Source: Holophagaceae bacterium
Lineage (GTDB): Bacteria; Acidobacteriota; Holophagae; Holophagales; Holophagaceae
DNA length: 8,217 nucleotides
Assembly: GCA_003538615.1 (NCBI GenBank)
Contig: DPRT01000182.1
Span: 7,294-15,510 of the forward strand
Reading direction: 5' to 3'
In this document: one piece after another, positions 1 through 6,013 of the stretch
Numbering within the stretch: the first letter of the stretch is position 1
Layout of the letters: every line of letters starts with the position of its first letter
Notes under the pieces: model-generated
The model's input: only the letters and a program-made list of their open reading frames with translations
Databases searched by the model: none
Told to the model about the DNA's origin: nothing
Position numbers and translations under genes: made by a program

Positions 1-582
1 CTTGGCCGTGCTGTCCTTGGTCTGGCGCAGGCGGACGAGGATGGCCTCGATGTCCTTCAGGGCGCGCTCGCTGTGGGCCGTGGCGGCTTTCTGCTCATCC
101 ATGAAGATCTTGAGCTGCTGGCGCAGCTTCAGCTGTTCCTGGGAGAGGCCGGGCGCCTCTTCCAGCTCCTTGAGGCGCGGGGCCTGCTTGTCCATGGCAT
201 CCAGGAATTCCCGGAGCTTTAGCTCGTGTTCCATGCGGGTCTTGGCCAGGAGGGGCTGGGCGGTGCCGAGGTTTTCTTCGGCGGCAGCCTGGGCCTTCTG
301 CAGGTGGGCGACCGCATCCTCCCAGCTGCCTTCGGCCACGCAGGCGCGGGCGGCCAGGCTGCGCAGGGCCGCCAGGGCATGCATGTCGTTGTAGTCGGAG
401 GGATTCACCGTGAGACCCTCCCGGCCAAGCAGGGCTTCGATGCCGCGGCGCACCGTGGGCGCGTCGCCCCGCTCCAGCTGGAGTTCCCAGGGCCCGCGGA
501 CCTCCTTGAAGCGGTCGGTGAGGCTCTGGGCGCCCAGATTGGCGGCCAGGGCGCAGACAAGCAGGAATCCGAGGCGGCTCAT
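1..582 (-). CDS. Exported helical (coiled-coil) protein, partial, runs off left edge
   Basis: I do not recognise the family. An open frame runs from an ATG at 582 for 194 codons to the window edge with no stop, so the C-terminus is missing. A perfect AAGGAG (588-593) lies 5 bases before the ATG, which settles the start. Residues 1-18 form a signal peptide (short basic start, hydrophobic core) ending LGA before Gln19, so the protein should be exported to the periplasm or cell surface. The mature part is charged and almost entirely helix-forming: a region around residues 64-105 with a TPR-like helix (G85, W87, A90), then a long Glu/Lys/Leu/Gln-rich stretch (about 112-194) typical of coiled coil. 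It lies 31 bases downstream of the gene starting at 1621, so the two probably share a transcript. Both proteins carry LTxRF just after the signal peptide, a GxWExA helix and a DEQ triplet in the same order, which suggests paralogy. Function unknown; a scaffold or cell-envelope role is only a guess. Confidence 0.85.
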   Translation of the reverse strand, partial: MSRLGFLLVCALAANLGAQSLTDRFKEVRGPWELQLERGDAPTVRRGIEALLGREGLTVNPSDYNDMHALAALRSLAARACVAEGSWEDAVAHLQKAQAAAEENLGTAQPLLAKTRMEHELKLREFLDAMDKQAPRLKELEEAPGLSQEQLKLRQQLKIFMDEQKAATAHSERALKDIEAILVRLRQTKDSTAK

Positions 583-613
583 GGACGCTCCTTCCAGGAT
601 GGGGGCGGCAGGG

Positions 614-1621
614 TCACTTCTTCCTGGCGCCGGCCTTCTTCGCGGGCTTGGCTTCCTTGGCGAAGGGCTCCTTGCCCTGCTTCAGGTTCTCGAGCGCCTT
701 CTCGGCACCCGCATTGCCCGGATCCAGCACGAGCAGGCGGTTGAGGAAGGCGGCCTGGAGCTGGGCGCCGCTGATCTTGGTGACGTTGTCGGGGTTGCGG
801 AGGACGGCATCCACCCAGGTCTTCTTGCCCACGATCTTCACCTTCCTGATCACCTGGGCGGTGTTGAACTGGGTGATCTCGTCATTCTGGCTGGTCAGCA
901 CGTCCTTGGCCTTCGTGGTGGAGGTCTCGGCGGCCTTGATCATGCCCTCGGCCTCCTTGCGGTTGTCGGCGAGGATCTTGACGACCTTGGGGGCATTGGT
1001 GAGGTTCTGCTTGTGGACGGGAAGGGCGGCGTTGATCTGGAGCAGTTCCTGTTCGTCCAGGGCGATCTTGGTCCCACGGGCATTGAACTCGTCGGCCTGC
1101 TTCTTCGTCAGCTTCCGCTTGCCGGACTTGAGCTCCTCGTACTCGGCCTTGAACGCCTCGATGACGGGTTCGAGCTCCTTCTTGCGGGCCTCGCCCTTGG
1201 CGATGGCGTCCTGGGCGTCCTTGGAGACCTTGTCCCACTGGGCGGAGATGGGGGCCTGGGCCTTGTCCAGGTCGGCCTTGATGGCCTGGGCGGTCTTGAG
1301 CCGCTTCTGCTGGATCTCCAGGGCCTTTTCCCACTGGCCGGCTTCCGAGGCGGTGTTGGCCCACAGGCGGTAGAAGGACAGGAGGCCCTGGGCATTGTCC
1401 ATGCTCTGGCCGATGGTCTGGAGGTTGGTGCCATTGAAGGCAGGGCGCTCGGCGGGGATCATGCCCTCCACCTTCGCCATGGCCTCCTTGGCCTGGAGGG
1501 CCTTGAGCATCTGGTTGATGCCCGGGAGTTCAGCATTGAAGCGCTGGGTCAGGTCGGCGGGTGCGGGGGTCTGGGCCACCAGCGCCACCGCGGGAAAGAG
1601 GAGGAAGGGCATCGGGCGCAT
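614..1621 (-). CDS. Exported helical protein with TPR-like end and Lys-rich tail
   Basis: Family not recognised. The protein has 335 residues from an ATG at 1621. A GTG six bases upstream (1627) is in frame, but its first G is the last base of the GGAG ribosome site, so the ATG is preferred. Residues 1-16 are a signal peptide ending LVA before Gln17, and a Pro/Ala-rich linker follows. Residues 24-130 are helical and include GQWEKA at 95-100. Residues 105-255 are strongly coiled-coil-like (Lys/Glu/Ala/Gln-rich). Residues about 285-316 resemble one TPR unit (LDPGNA at 299-304). The last 18 residues are a low-complexity Lys/Ala tail (AKPAKKAGARKK), which could contact nucleic acid, peptidoglycan or anionic lipid, though nothing in the sequence decides this. 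It is the first gene of a likely two-gene operon with the partial gene at 1-582. Probable location is the periplasm. It could also be described as a generic tetratricopeptide-repeat protein, but only one convincing unit is visible. Confidence 0.88.
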   Translation of the reverse strand: MRPMPFLLFPAVALVAQTPAPADLTQRFNAELPGINQMLKALQAKEAMAKVEGMIPAERPAFNGTNLQTIGQSMDNAQGLLSFYRLWANTASEAGQWEKALEIQQKRLKTAQAIKADLDKAQAPISAQWDKVSKDAQDAIAKGEARKKELEPVIEAFKAEYEELKSGKRKLTKKQADEFNARGTKIALDEQELLQINAALPVHKQNLTNAPKVVKILADNRKEAEGMIKAAETSTTKAKDVLTSQNDEITQFNTAQVIRKVKIVGKKTWVDAVLRNPDNVTKISGAQLQAAFLNRLLVLDPGNAGAEKALENLKQGKEPFAKEAKPAKKAGARKK

Positions 1622-1626
1622 GGGCA

Positions 1627-1630
1627 CTCC
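1627..1630 (-). promoter_or_regulatory. Ribosome binding site GGAG that decides the start at 1621
   Basis: GGAG on the minus strand lies 5 bases before the ATG at 1621. The in-frame GTG at 1627 overlaps this GGAG and so cannot be served by it, which argues for ATG initiation. Confidence 0.6.
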
Positions 1631-1656
1631 ACAAAAGTCCAGGTCCCAGGGTAGCG

Positions 1657-1672
1657 AAAAGGCCGCCAGCCT
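1657..1672 (-). terminator. Weak candidate intrinsic terminator after the ABC-F gene
   Basis: About 30 bases past the ABC-F stop, the minus strand reads AGGC-TGGCG-GCCT running into TTTT, followed by CGC. The stem is only 4 bp and the T-run is short. An outer AGCG/CGCT pair could extend it across internal loops. It may separate uup from the exported-protein pair downstream, but read-through is quite possible and the call is weak. Confidence 0.25.
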
Positions 1673-1701
1673 GCCCGCTTGCCTGACAACTTGTGATGGG
1701 A

Positions 1702-3630
1702 TCAGCCTTCCTGGCGCTTTTCTTCCAGCTCCAGCCAGGCCAGCTCGAGGATCTCCAGCTCCGCCTTCAGGGCATCGCGATCCCGCAGCGCCTGGTGGCC
1801 GGGGCTGTCGGATTTCAGGAAGGCCGCCGGATCGGCCAGGAGCCCATCCAGTTCCGTCAGCCGGGCGTGGAGGGTGTCCATCTCCTGTTCCACCTCCGCC
1901 AGGCGCCGCTGCTCCTTCTGGGAAAGCCCGGGCTTGCGGGGGCGGGCGGGCTCGGGCTTCGCCGTGGATCGGAAGGCCTCGGCCTTCGGGGCCTCCAGGG
2001 CCGCGGCCCGGGCCTCCCGCAGGCTGCGCACCGTGGAGGGGGCCCCTTCGTAGAGCTCCCAGCGGGGAGTGCCGGCCCCGTTCCAGGCGAGGGTGTGGGT
2101 GGCGACCTGATCGAGGAAGAATCGGTCGTGGCTCACCAGCAGCAGGGTGCCGCCGAAGCCCAGCAAGGCCTCTTCGAGGTTCTGGAGGGTGGGGATGTCC
2201 AGGTCGTTGGTGGGTTCGTCCAGCACCAGCAGATCCGCCGGGCTGAGCATGGCCTTGGCCAGCAGCAGGCGGTTCCGCTCGCCGCCGCTGAGGGTGGCGG
2301 CGGGGCGGGCCTGCTGGTCCACGGGGAAGCCGAACCGCGTGAGGTAGACGTGGGCGAGCACCGTGCCGTTGCCCGTGTCCACCACGGAGGCGCGCTCTGC
2401 GAGGTTGTCCAGGATGCTGCGGGCCCCGTCGAGCTCGCCGCGCCCCTGGGAGATGGTGGTGACGGAGATCTTGGGGTGGCGGACCACCTCGCCGGTGGTG
2501 GGTTCCAGGTCCCCCAGCAGCACCTTGAGCAGGGTGGATTTCCCGCAGCCGTTGGGTCCCAGCAGGGCGATGCGCATGCCGCGCTGGAGGCTGAGGTCGA
2601 GGCCGTCCAGCAGCTCGGCCCCGCCCGGATAGGCGAAACCCAGGCCCTCGGCGCGGATGAGGGCGTCGCTGCGGTTGAGGCCCGAGGCGAAGGACAGGCC
2701 CTGGCGGATCTCCAGACGCGTGCGGTCCTCCACGTCATCCTTCAGATCCAGCACATCCTGGATGCGCAGCTTGGACTTGCGGGTGCGGGCCTTGGCGCCG
2801 CGCCGCAGCCAGGCCATCTCCCGCCGAAGCCGGTTCTGCATGTGCTCGGTGAGCCGCGCTTCGCGGAACTCGCGGTCGGACTTCTCCAGCAGGTAGTCGC
2901 TGTAGCCGCCCTCGTAGCTCCGGAGGGTGCCTTCGTCCAGTTCCAGCATCCGCGTCGCCACCGCGTCCAGCAGGTGGCGGTCGTGGGTGATGAGGAGGAG
3001 GGCCCCGTCGTAGGCCTGGAGCCAGGCCTCCAGCTTCTCCACCTGGTCGGGGTCCAGATGGTTGGTGGGCTCGTCCAGCACCAGCACATCGGGCTCCTTG
3101 AGCCAGGCCTGGGCCAGGGCCACGCGCTTGCGCCAGCCTCCGGACAGGGACTCGACTTCAGCGTCGAGGTCCTCCAGGCCCCAGGTGGTGGCCGCCGCCT
3201 TGAGCCGCGGGGCCAGGTCCCAGCCCCAGCGCTCGAGCTGGTGTTCCACGTTTTGCAGTTCGTCAAGGAGCCGAGTCTCCGCCTGGGCAGAGGCGCCGTG
3301 GAGGATTTCGTGGATCTCCTGATGCCGTTCCAGCAGCGCGCTGTGGTCCGCCAGGGCGGCTTCGAGGGCCTGCCGGACGCTGGCGCCCGGCGCGAAGTGG
3401 GGCTCCTGGCTCAGGCGGGCGATGCGCTGGCCCTGGGTGATGACGACTTCTCCGGTGTCCGGGATCTCGTCCCCGGTCAGCAGGCGGAACAGCGTGCTCT
3501 TGCCAGCGCCGTTGCGGCCGATGAGGCCGACTTTTTCACCCTGGAAGAGACCGAGGCTCAATCCATCCAGAATGGGTGTCGCGCCATAGCGTTTCGTGAC
3601 ATTGATCAAACTCAGGGCGATGGATGGCAA
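1702..3630 (-). CDS. uup: ABC-F family twin-ATPase, Uup type
   Basis: This is a soluble cytoplasmic ABC-F protein of 642 residues (E. coli Uup is of similar size). The family binds the ribosome or nucleic acid and does not transport. ATPase 1 has Walker A GRNGAGKST (38-46), signature LSGGW (162-166), Walker B LVLDEPTNHLD (183-193, catalytic Glu187) and switch His216. The linker (about 245-320) contains WLRRGAKARTRKSK (274-287), a basic segment characteristic of Uup-type linkers. ATPase 2 has Walker A GPNGCGKST (358-366), LSGGE (447-451), LVLDEPTNDLD (468-478, Glu472) and His501. The C-terminal extension (about 566-640), Glu/Leu-rich with heptads, matches the Uup coiled-coil domain, which binds DNA in E. 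coli. All catalytic residues are intact at both sites. The start is TTG at 3630, with AGGAG 6 bases upstream and no in-frame ATG nearby. It is divergent from the MarR gene. E. coli Uup is linked to transposon precise excision and ribosome or replication-intermediate maintenance. An antibiotic-resistance ABC-F is less likely given the C-terminal domain and linker. Confidence 0.95.
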   Translation of the reverse strand: MPSIALSLINVTKRYGATPILDGLSLGLFQGEKVGLIGRNGAGKSTLFRLLTGDEIPDTGEVVITQGQRIARLSQEPHFAPGASVRQALEAALADHSALLERHQEIHEILHGASAQAETRLLDELQNVEHQLERWGWDLAPRLKAAATTWGLEDLDAEVESLSGGWRKRVALAQAWLKEPDVLVLDEPTNHLDPDQVEKLEAWLQAYDGALLLITHDRHLLDAVATRMLELDEGTLRSYEGGYSDYLLEKSDREFREARLTEHMQNRLRREMAWLRRGAKARTRKSKLRIQDVLDLKDDVEDRTRLEIRQGLSFASGLNRSDALIRAEGLGFAYPGGAELLDGLDLSLQRGMRIALLGPNGCGKSTLLKVLLGDLEPTTGEVVRHPKISVTTISQGRGELDGARSILDNLAERASVVDTGNGTVLAHVYLTRFGFPVDQQARPAATLSGGERNRLLLAKAMLSPADLLVLDEPTNDLDIPTLQNLEEALLGFGGTLLLVSHDRFFLDQVATHTLAWNGAGTPRWELYEGAPSTVRSLREARAAALEAPKAEAFRSTAKPEPARPRKPGLSQKEQRRLAEVEQEMDTLHARLTELDGLLADPAAFLKSDSPGHQALRDRDALKAELEILELAWLELEEKRQEG

Positions 3631-3703
3631 GAAGGGCTCCTACGACCTTCCAGAATCCCACGGATGGGGGGATCCTTGCCCCGAAAGTATCCGCGAGGCA
3701 GGC
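3631..3703. promoter_or_regulatory. Divergent 73-base control region between uup and the MarR gene
   Basis: Both genes must be transcribed outward from here or from within each other's 5' ends. MarR proteins commonly bind such divergent gaps, so this is the natural place for an operator. I see only short dyads: ATCC-CAC-GGAT followed by GGGGGG-ATCC, giving three alternating 4-base arms around 3655-3675. No convincing -35/-10 pair is visible on either strand. A GATACT (-10-like, minus strand, 3686-3691) has no acceptable -35 partner. Confidence 0.4.
3637..3641 (-). promoter_or_regulatory. Ribosome binding site AGGAG supporting a TTG start for uup
   Basis: AGGAG on the minus strand, 6 bases before the TTG at 3630. 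The N-terminal sequence after that TTG reads straight into the first ABC domain strand, so the non-ATG start is well supported. Confidence 0.65.
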
Positions 3704-4207
3704 ATGTCCCTACAGGAAGAACTCCAGATGTCGACGCTCCCGGCCCCGGGGATCCAGGTGATGCTTCAGCTGATGCTCACGCGGGAGGCCGTCGTCCGCG
3801 TCCAGGAGCGGCTTTTCGAGGCCCACGGCCTGACGATCCAGCAGTACAACGTCCTGCGCATCGTCCGGGGCGGGCCCACCAAGGGCCACCCCATCTATGA
3901 GATCGAGCGGAGGATGATCTACCGCTTCGCCAACGTGACGCGGCTGGTGGATCGCCTGGAGGCGCAGGGCCTGCTCAAGCGGGTGGCCGATGCCAAGGAT
4001 CGTCGCGTGAGCCGCGTGGTCATCTCCCCCAAGGGGAAGCGCCTCATGGAGCGGCTGGACGAGCCCGTGCAGGCCATGGCCACGCAGCTCACCAGCTGCT
4101 GCGACGAGCAGGAATGCCTGGCCATGTCGAGCTGGCTGGAGCGCCTGCGTGAGCACTGCCAGCAGCAGGAGGGGCTTCACGAAACCCTGGCGGGCGCCAT
4201 CAACTGA
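3704..4207 (+). CDS. MarR-family winged-helix transcriptional regulator
   Basis: A cytoplasmic dimeric DNA-binding repressor or activator of 167 residues, normal for MarR. It has a helical N-terminal dimerisation part (about 15-43), then LTIQQYNVLRIV (43-54). The DNA-recognition helix region contains NVTRLVDRLEAQGLLKR (77-93). The wing is rich in Asp/Arg (ADAKDRRVSRVVISPKG, 95-111), matching the conserved D-x-R-D-x-R wing of the family. C-terminal helices follow. The start chosen is ATG 3704 (GAGG 5 bases upstream). ATG 3728, with AGGAAG 8 bases upstream, is an equally good alternative giving 159 residues. The frame stays open upstream to 3596, but that would overlap uup and adds non-homologous sequence. 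Four cysteines (132, 133, 138, 152) cluster in the C-terminal helices. The ligand is unknown. Divergence from uup suggests autoregulation and perhaps control of uup. The 3' end overlaps the convergent transglutaminase gene by 31 bases. Confidence 0.92.
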   Translation: MSLQEELQMSTLPAPGIQVMLQLMLTREAVVRVQERLFEAHGLTIQQYNVLRIVRGGPTKGHPIYEIERRMIYRFANVTRLVDRLEAQGLLKRVADAKDRRVSRVVISPKGKRLMERLDEPVQAMATQLTSCCDEQECLAMSSWLERLREHCQQQEGLHETLAGAIN

Positions 4208-5940
4208 TCCAGAAGCTGGTAGGCGGCAACTTCGGAGACCCCATCCAGGCGCAGCCAGCGGCCCTGGCCCAGATCCATCCACAGGCTGCCGGAGGCCGGA
4301 ATCCACCAGCCCTCCCGGAGGGTCCGCGGGCCCGCCAGACGGCGGGCACCGGCCAGTTGGGCGTGGCCGGGCCGCAGGGCGGCTTCCAGGGGCCAGGTGC
4401 CGTTCAAGGTGAGCTTCCCGCGGGCCAGGGTCCACCGTCCGCCGGGCAGGCGCAGCCGGCTTCCGTCGGAGGCTGTGACCTGGTCGCCTTCGATGCGGGT
4501 GCCTGCGCCCCAGGGCATGGAGCCCTCGCGTTCCGCCACCCAGCGTACGCCTGAGAAGGCGGAGGCGGCGCCCTCCCACCCCACGCCCCCGAGATCGGCA
4601 AGATCCGTGTCCCCGAGCTTGATGCGGAGGGCCGAGGCCGGGGCCTGATCGAAGGTGGGATCCACCGGCACCCAGCGGTCCCTCAGCTTCACCTCCACCC
4701 AGAAATGCAGGCCCAGGGTCTCGCCGAGCCCCACCCAGCCGGTGACGCCGCGGGCCGGGACGCCCAGGCGCCGCAGCAGGGCCACGGCCAGCACGCCATG
4801 CTCGGTGCAATCGCCCCGGGGGGTGCGGCAGACCTCCAGGGCCGAGGCGAAGCCCACGGTGAAGTCCTTGTCGGAGATCCAATCGAAGACCGAGGCCGTC
4901 ACCCGCCTGGCGAGCTCCCAGCGGGGCAGCCCGGGGGGCAGGGCCATGCGCCGGATGAGCCCGTCGAAGGCGGGATCGCGGAAGGGCACCAGGGGGCTGG
5001 GGGCCAGGTAGCGGCCTTCGCTCTCCGCCGGAAGGCCCGTCACGGGGGGCTGGGTCGCCTCGGTCGCGGTGGGTTCTGCCGCCCGCGCCAGGCGCCACCG
5101 GCCGCCGGGAAGGCGGATCTGCTGGGCATCCTCCGGGAGGTCCGGCGTGGAGCCCTCGGCCTTGAAGGTCACATCCCGCAGCCAGGGCTGGAAGGGGTGG
5201 GGGGGGAGCTGCTGGAGGGTCCGCTCGAAGAAGCCCAGCGGATCGCCCGGGGATGCCTTCGGCGCCGGTAGTTCCGTCCGCTGCATGAGGATGGCGAGGC
5301 CTCCGAGGTCGGACTTCTGCCGCAGGTGGCCCTCGCTGGGAGAGAGCCAGGCTTCCACAGGCACGGTGGCGGCGCCCTGGCTTTCATGTCCGGTGAAACG
5401 TACCGCATCCGGGAAGCCCGGCAGGGGATCCGGCCCGGCGGGCTCCAGGCTCAGGGTGCTCCACTGCTGGACGGGGAACGAGTAGGTGATGGCAGTGACA
5501 GGGCGGCGCAGCCTCGCGGCTTCCATCAGGCGGGTGTCGAGATCCTCGGGCCAGAGCAGCGCCCCCGCGGGCACCTTGGCCACCAGGGCCGCCCCGTTCA
5601 GGGGGTGGATGTGCAGCGATCCCGGCTCCGCAGGTGACCACTCGGCCCGCCCTTCGAAGGGCTCCTTGGAGAGCTGGAGGCGCCAGGTGAAGGCGAGGGA
5701 GCCATCTGGCGCGCGGCGGGCGGTCTGATCCACCTCCTGGCGGATCTCCTGGCCCAGGCGCGACAGAGCCATCCACTCGCGGCTCCGCACTTCGCGGGCC
5801 CCCTTCAGGGTTTTCACCTCCTGGGACGCCCCGCCCACCTCCTGCCCGCCCACCCACTGGCGGAACACCCGGGTGGGGGCCTCCTGGGCGGCGAGGAGGA
5901 TGCCGCCGAGGGCTGCCACGAAAAGGGGGGATGCGCGCAT
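4177..5940 (-). CDS. Exported transglutaminase-like (papain-fold) protein
   Basis: A 587-residue protein. Residues 1-18 form a signal peptide ending LAA before Gln19, so it acts outside the cytoplasm. The N-terminal half (about 20-270) looks beta-rich and unrecognised; its opening (QWVGGQEVGG, 28-37) resembles the strand-rich domain often found before bacterial transglutaminase cores. The core (about 320-440) carries GDCTEHG (Cys378), LHFWVEV (His412) and VDPTFDQ (Asp427), the full Cys-His-Asp triad, so it should be active as a protease, amidase or cross-linking enzyme. The substrate is unknown; bacterial members are mostly hydrolases. The motif LPGGRWxLAR occurs twice, at 277-286 and 498-507, flanking the core. 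The C-terminal part (about 510-587) is Trp/Gly-rich. ATG 5940 directly follows six Gs and has no spaced ribosome site. It is convergent with the MarR gene (31-base overlap) and divergent from recO. Confidence 0.9.
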   Translation of the reverse strand: MRASPLFVAALGGILLAAQEAPTRVFRQWVGGQEVGGASQEVKTLKGAREVRSREWMALSRLGQEIRQEVDQTARRAPDGSLAFTWRLQLSKEPFEGRAEWSPAEPGSLHIHPLNGAALVAKVPAGALLWPEDLDTRLMEAARLRRPVTAITYSFPVQQWSTLSLEPAGPDPLPGFPDAVRFTGHESQGAATVPVEAWLSPSEGHLRQKSDLGGLAILMQRTELPAPKASPGDPLGFFERTLQQLPPHPFQPWLRDVTFKAEGSTPDLPEDAQQIRLPGGRWRLARAAEPTATEATQPPVTGLPAESEGRYLAPSPLVPFRDPAFDGLIRRMALPPGLPRWELARRVTASVFDWISDKDFTVGFASALEVCRTPRGDCTEHGVLAVALLRRLGVPARGVTGWVGLGETLGLHFWVEVKLRDRWVPVDPTFDQAPASALRIKLGDTDLADLGGVGWEGAASAFSGVRWVAEREGSMPWGAGTRIEGDQVTASDGSRLRLPGGRWTLARGKLTLNGTWPLEAALRPGHAQLAGARRLAGPRTLREGWWIPASGSLWMDLGQGRWLRLDGVSEVAAYQLLDQLMAPARVS

Positions 5941-5946
5941 CCCCCC

Positions 5947-5952
5947 AGTCTA
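5947..5952 (-). promoter_or_regulatory. Possible -10 element TAGACT for a leaderless transglutaminase transcript
   Basis: On the minus strand TAGACT (4 of 6 matches to TATAAT, including the TA...T positions) is followed by exactly six bases and then the ATG. That spacing would put the transcription start at or next to the start codon. No good -35 is seen 16-18 bases upstream, so this is tentative. Confidence 0.3.
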
Positions 5953-5986
5953 TCGGCAGGCTCCGGCGAGACTCGGTCCAGGGAAT

Positions 5987-5999
5987 CGGGTTGAACCCG
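5987..5999. repeat. 13-base palindrome CGGGTTGAACCCG upstream of recO
   Basis: Perfect 6-base arms around a single central G, ending 14 bases before the recO GTG and lying inside the larger inverted pair. As DNA it is a plausible dimer binding site. As RNA it could form a small CGGG/CCCG hairpin with a UUGAA loop in the recO leader. No protein is identified that would bind it. Confidence 0.4.
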
Positions 6000-6013
6000 G
6001 GCAGACTGGAAGG

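Larger units (their letters stand above)
5941..6013. repeat. Mirror-image motif AGACTGGnnGG abutting both divergent start codons
   Basis: The gap between the transglutaminase gene and recO begins and ends with an inverted pair. Reading toward each gene, AGACTGGGGGG (5941-5951, minus) directly touches the ATG, and AGACTGGAAGG (6003-6013, plus) directly touches the GTG. Nine of 11 positions are identical and both sit at offset zero from the start codon. This could be a paired operator, an unusual translation signal or chance. Confidence 0.5.

Noticed and set aside
2..394. Plus-strand open frame at the left edge
   Set aside because: It yields a Ser/Arg/Ala-rich product without motif, whereas the minus strand gives a signal peptide, a perfect ribosome site and an uninterrupted frame.
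3596..3703. N-terminal extension of the MarR protein to 3596
   Set aside because: It would overlap the uup start and adds residues with no family similarity; two better ATGs with ribosome sites exist at 3704 and 3728.
1693..3900. Long plus-strand open frame (735 codons) antisense to the ABC-F gene
   Set aside because: It mirrors the codon pattern of the ABC-F gene, gives a low-complexity Gly/Leu/Gln/Val protein with no motif, and the opposite strand carries unambiguous twin ATPase motifs.
3710..5098. Minus-strand open frame of 462 codons across marR and the transglutaminase gene
   Set aside because: Arg/Gly/Pro-rich shadow of two well-supported genes in other frames; no ribosome site or recognisable domain.
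5985..6002. tRNA T-arm-like GGGTTGAACCC
   Set aside because: No matching anticodon or acceptor arm surrounds it; it is better described as a simple palindrome.
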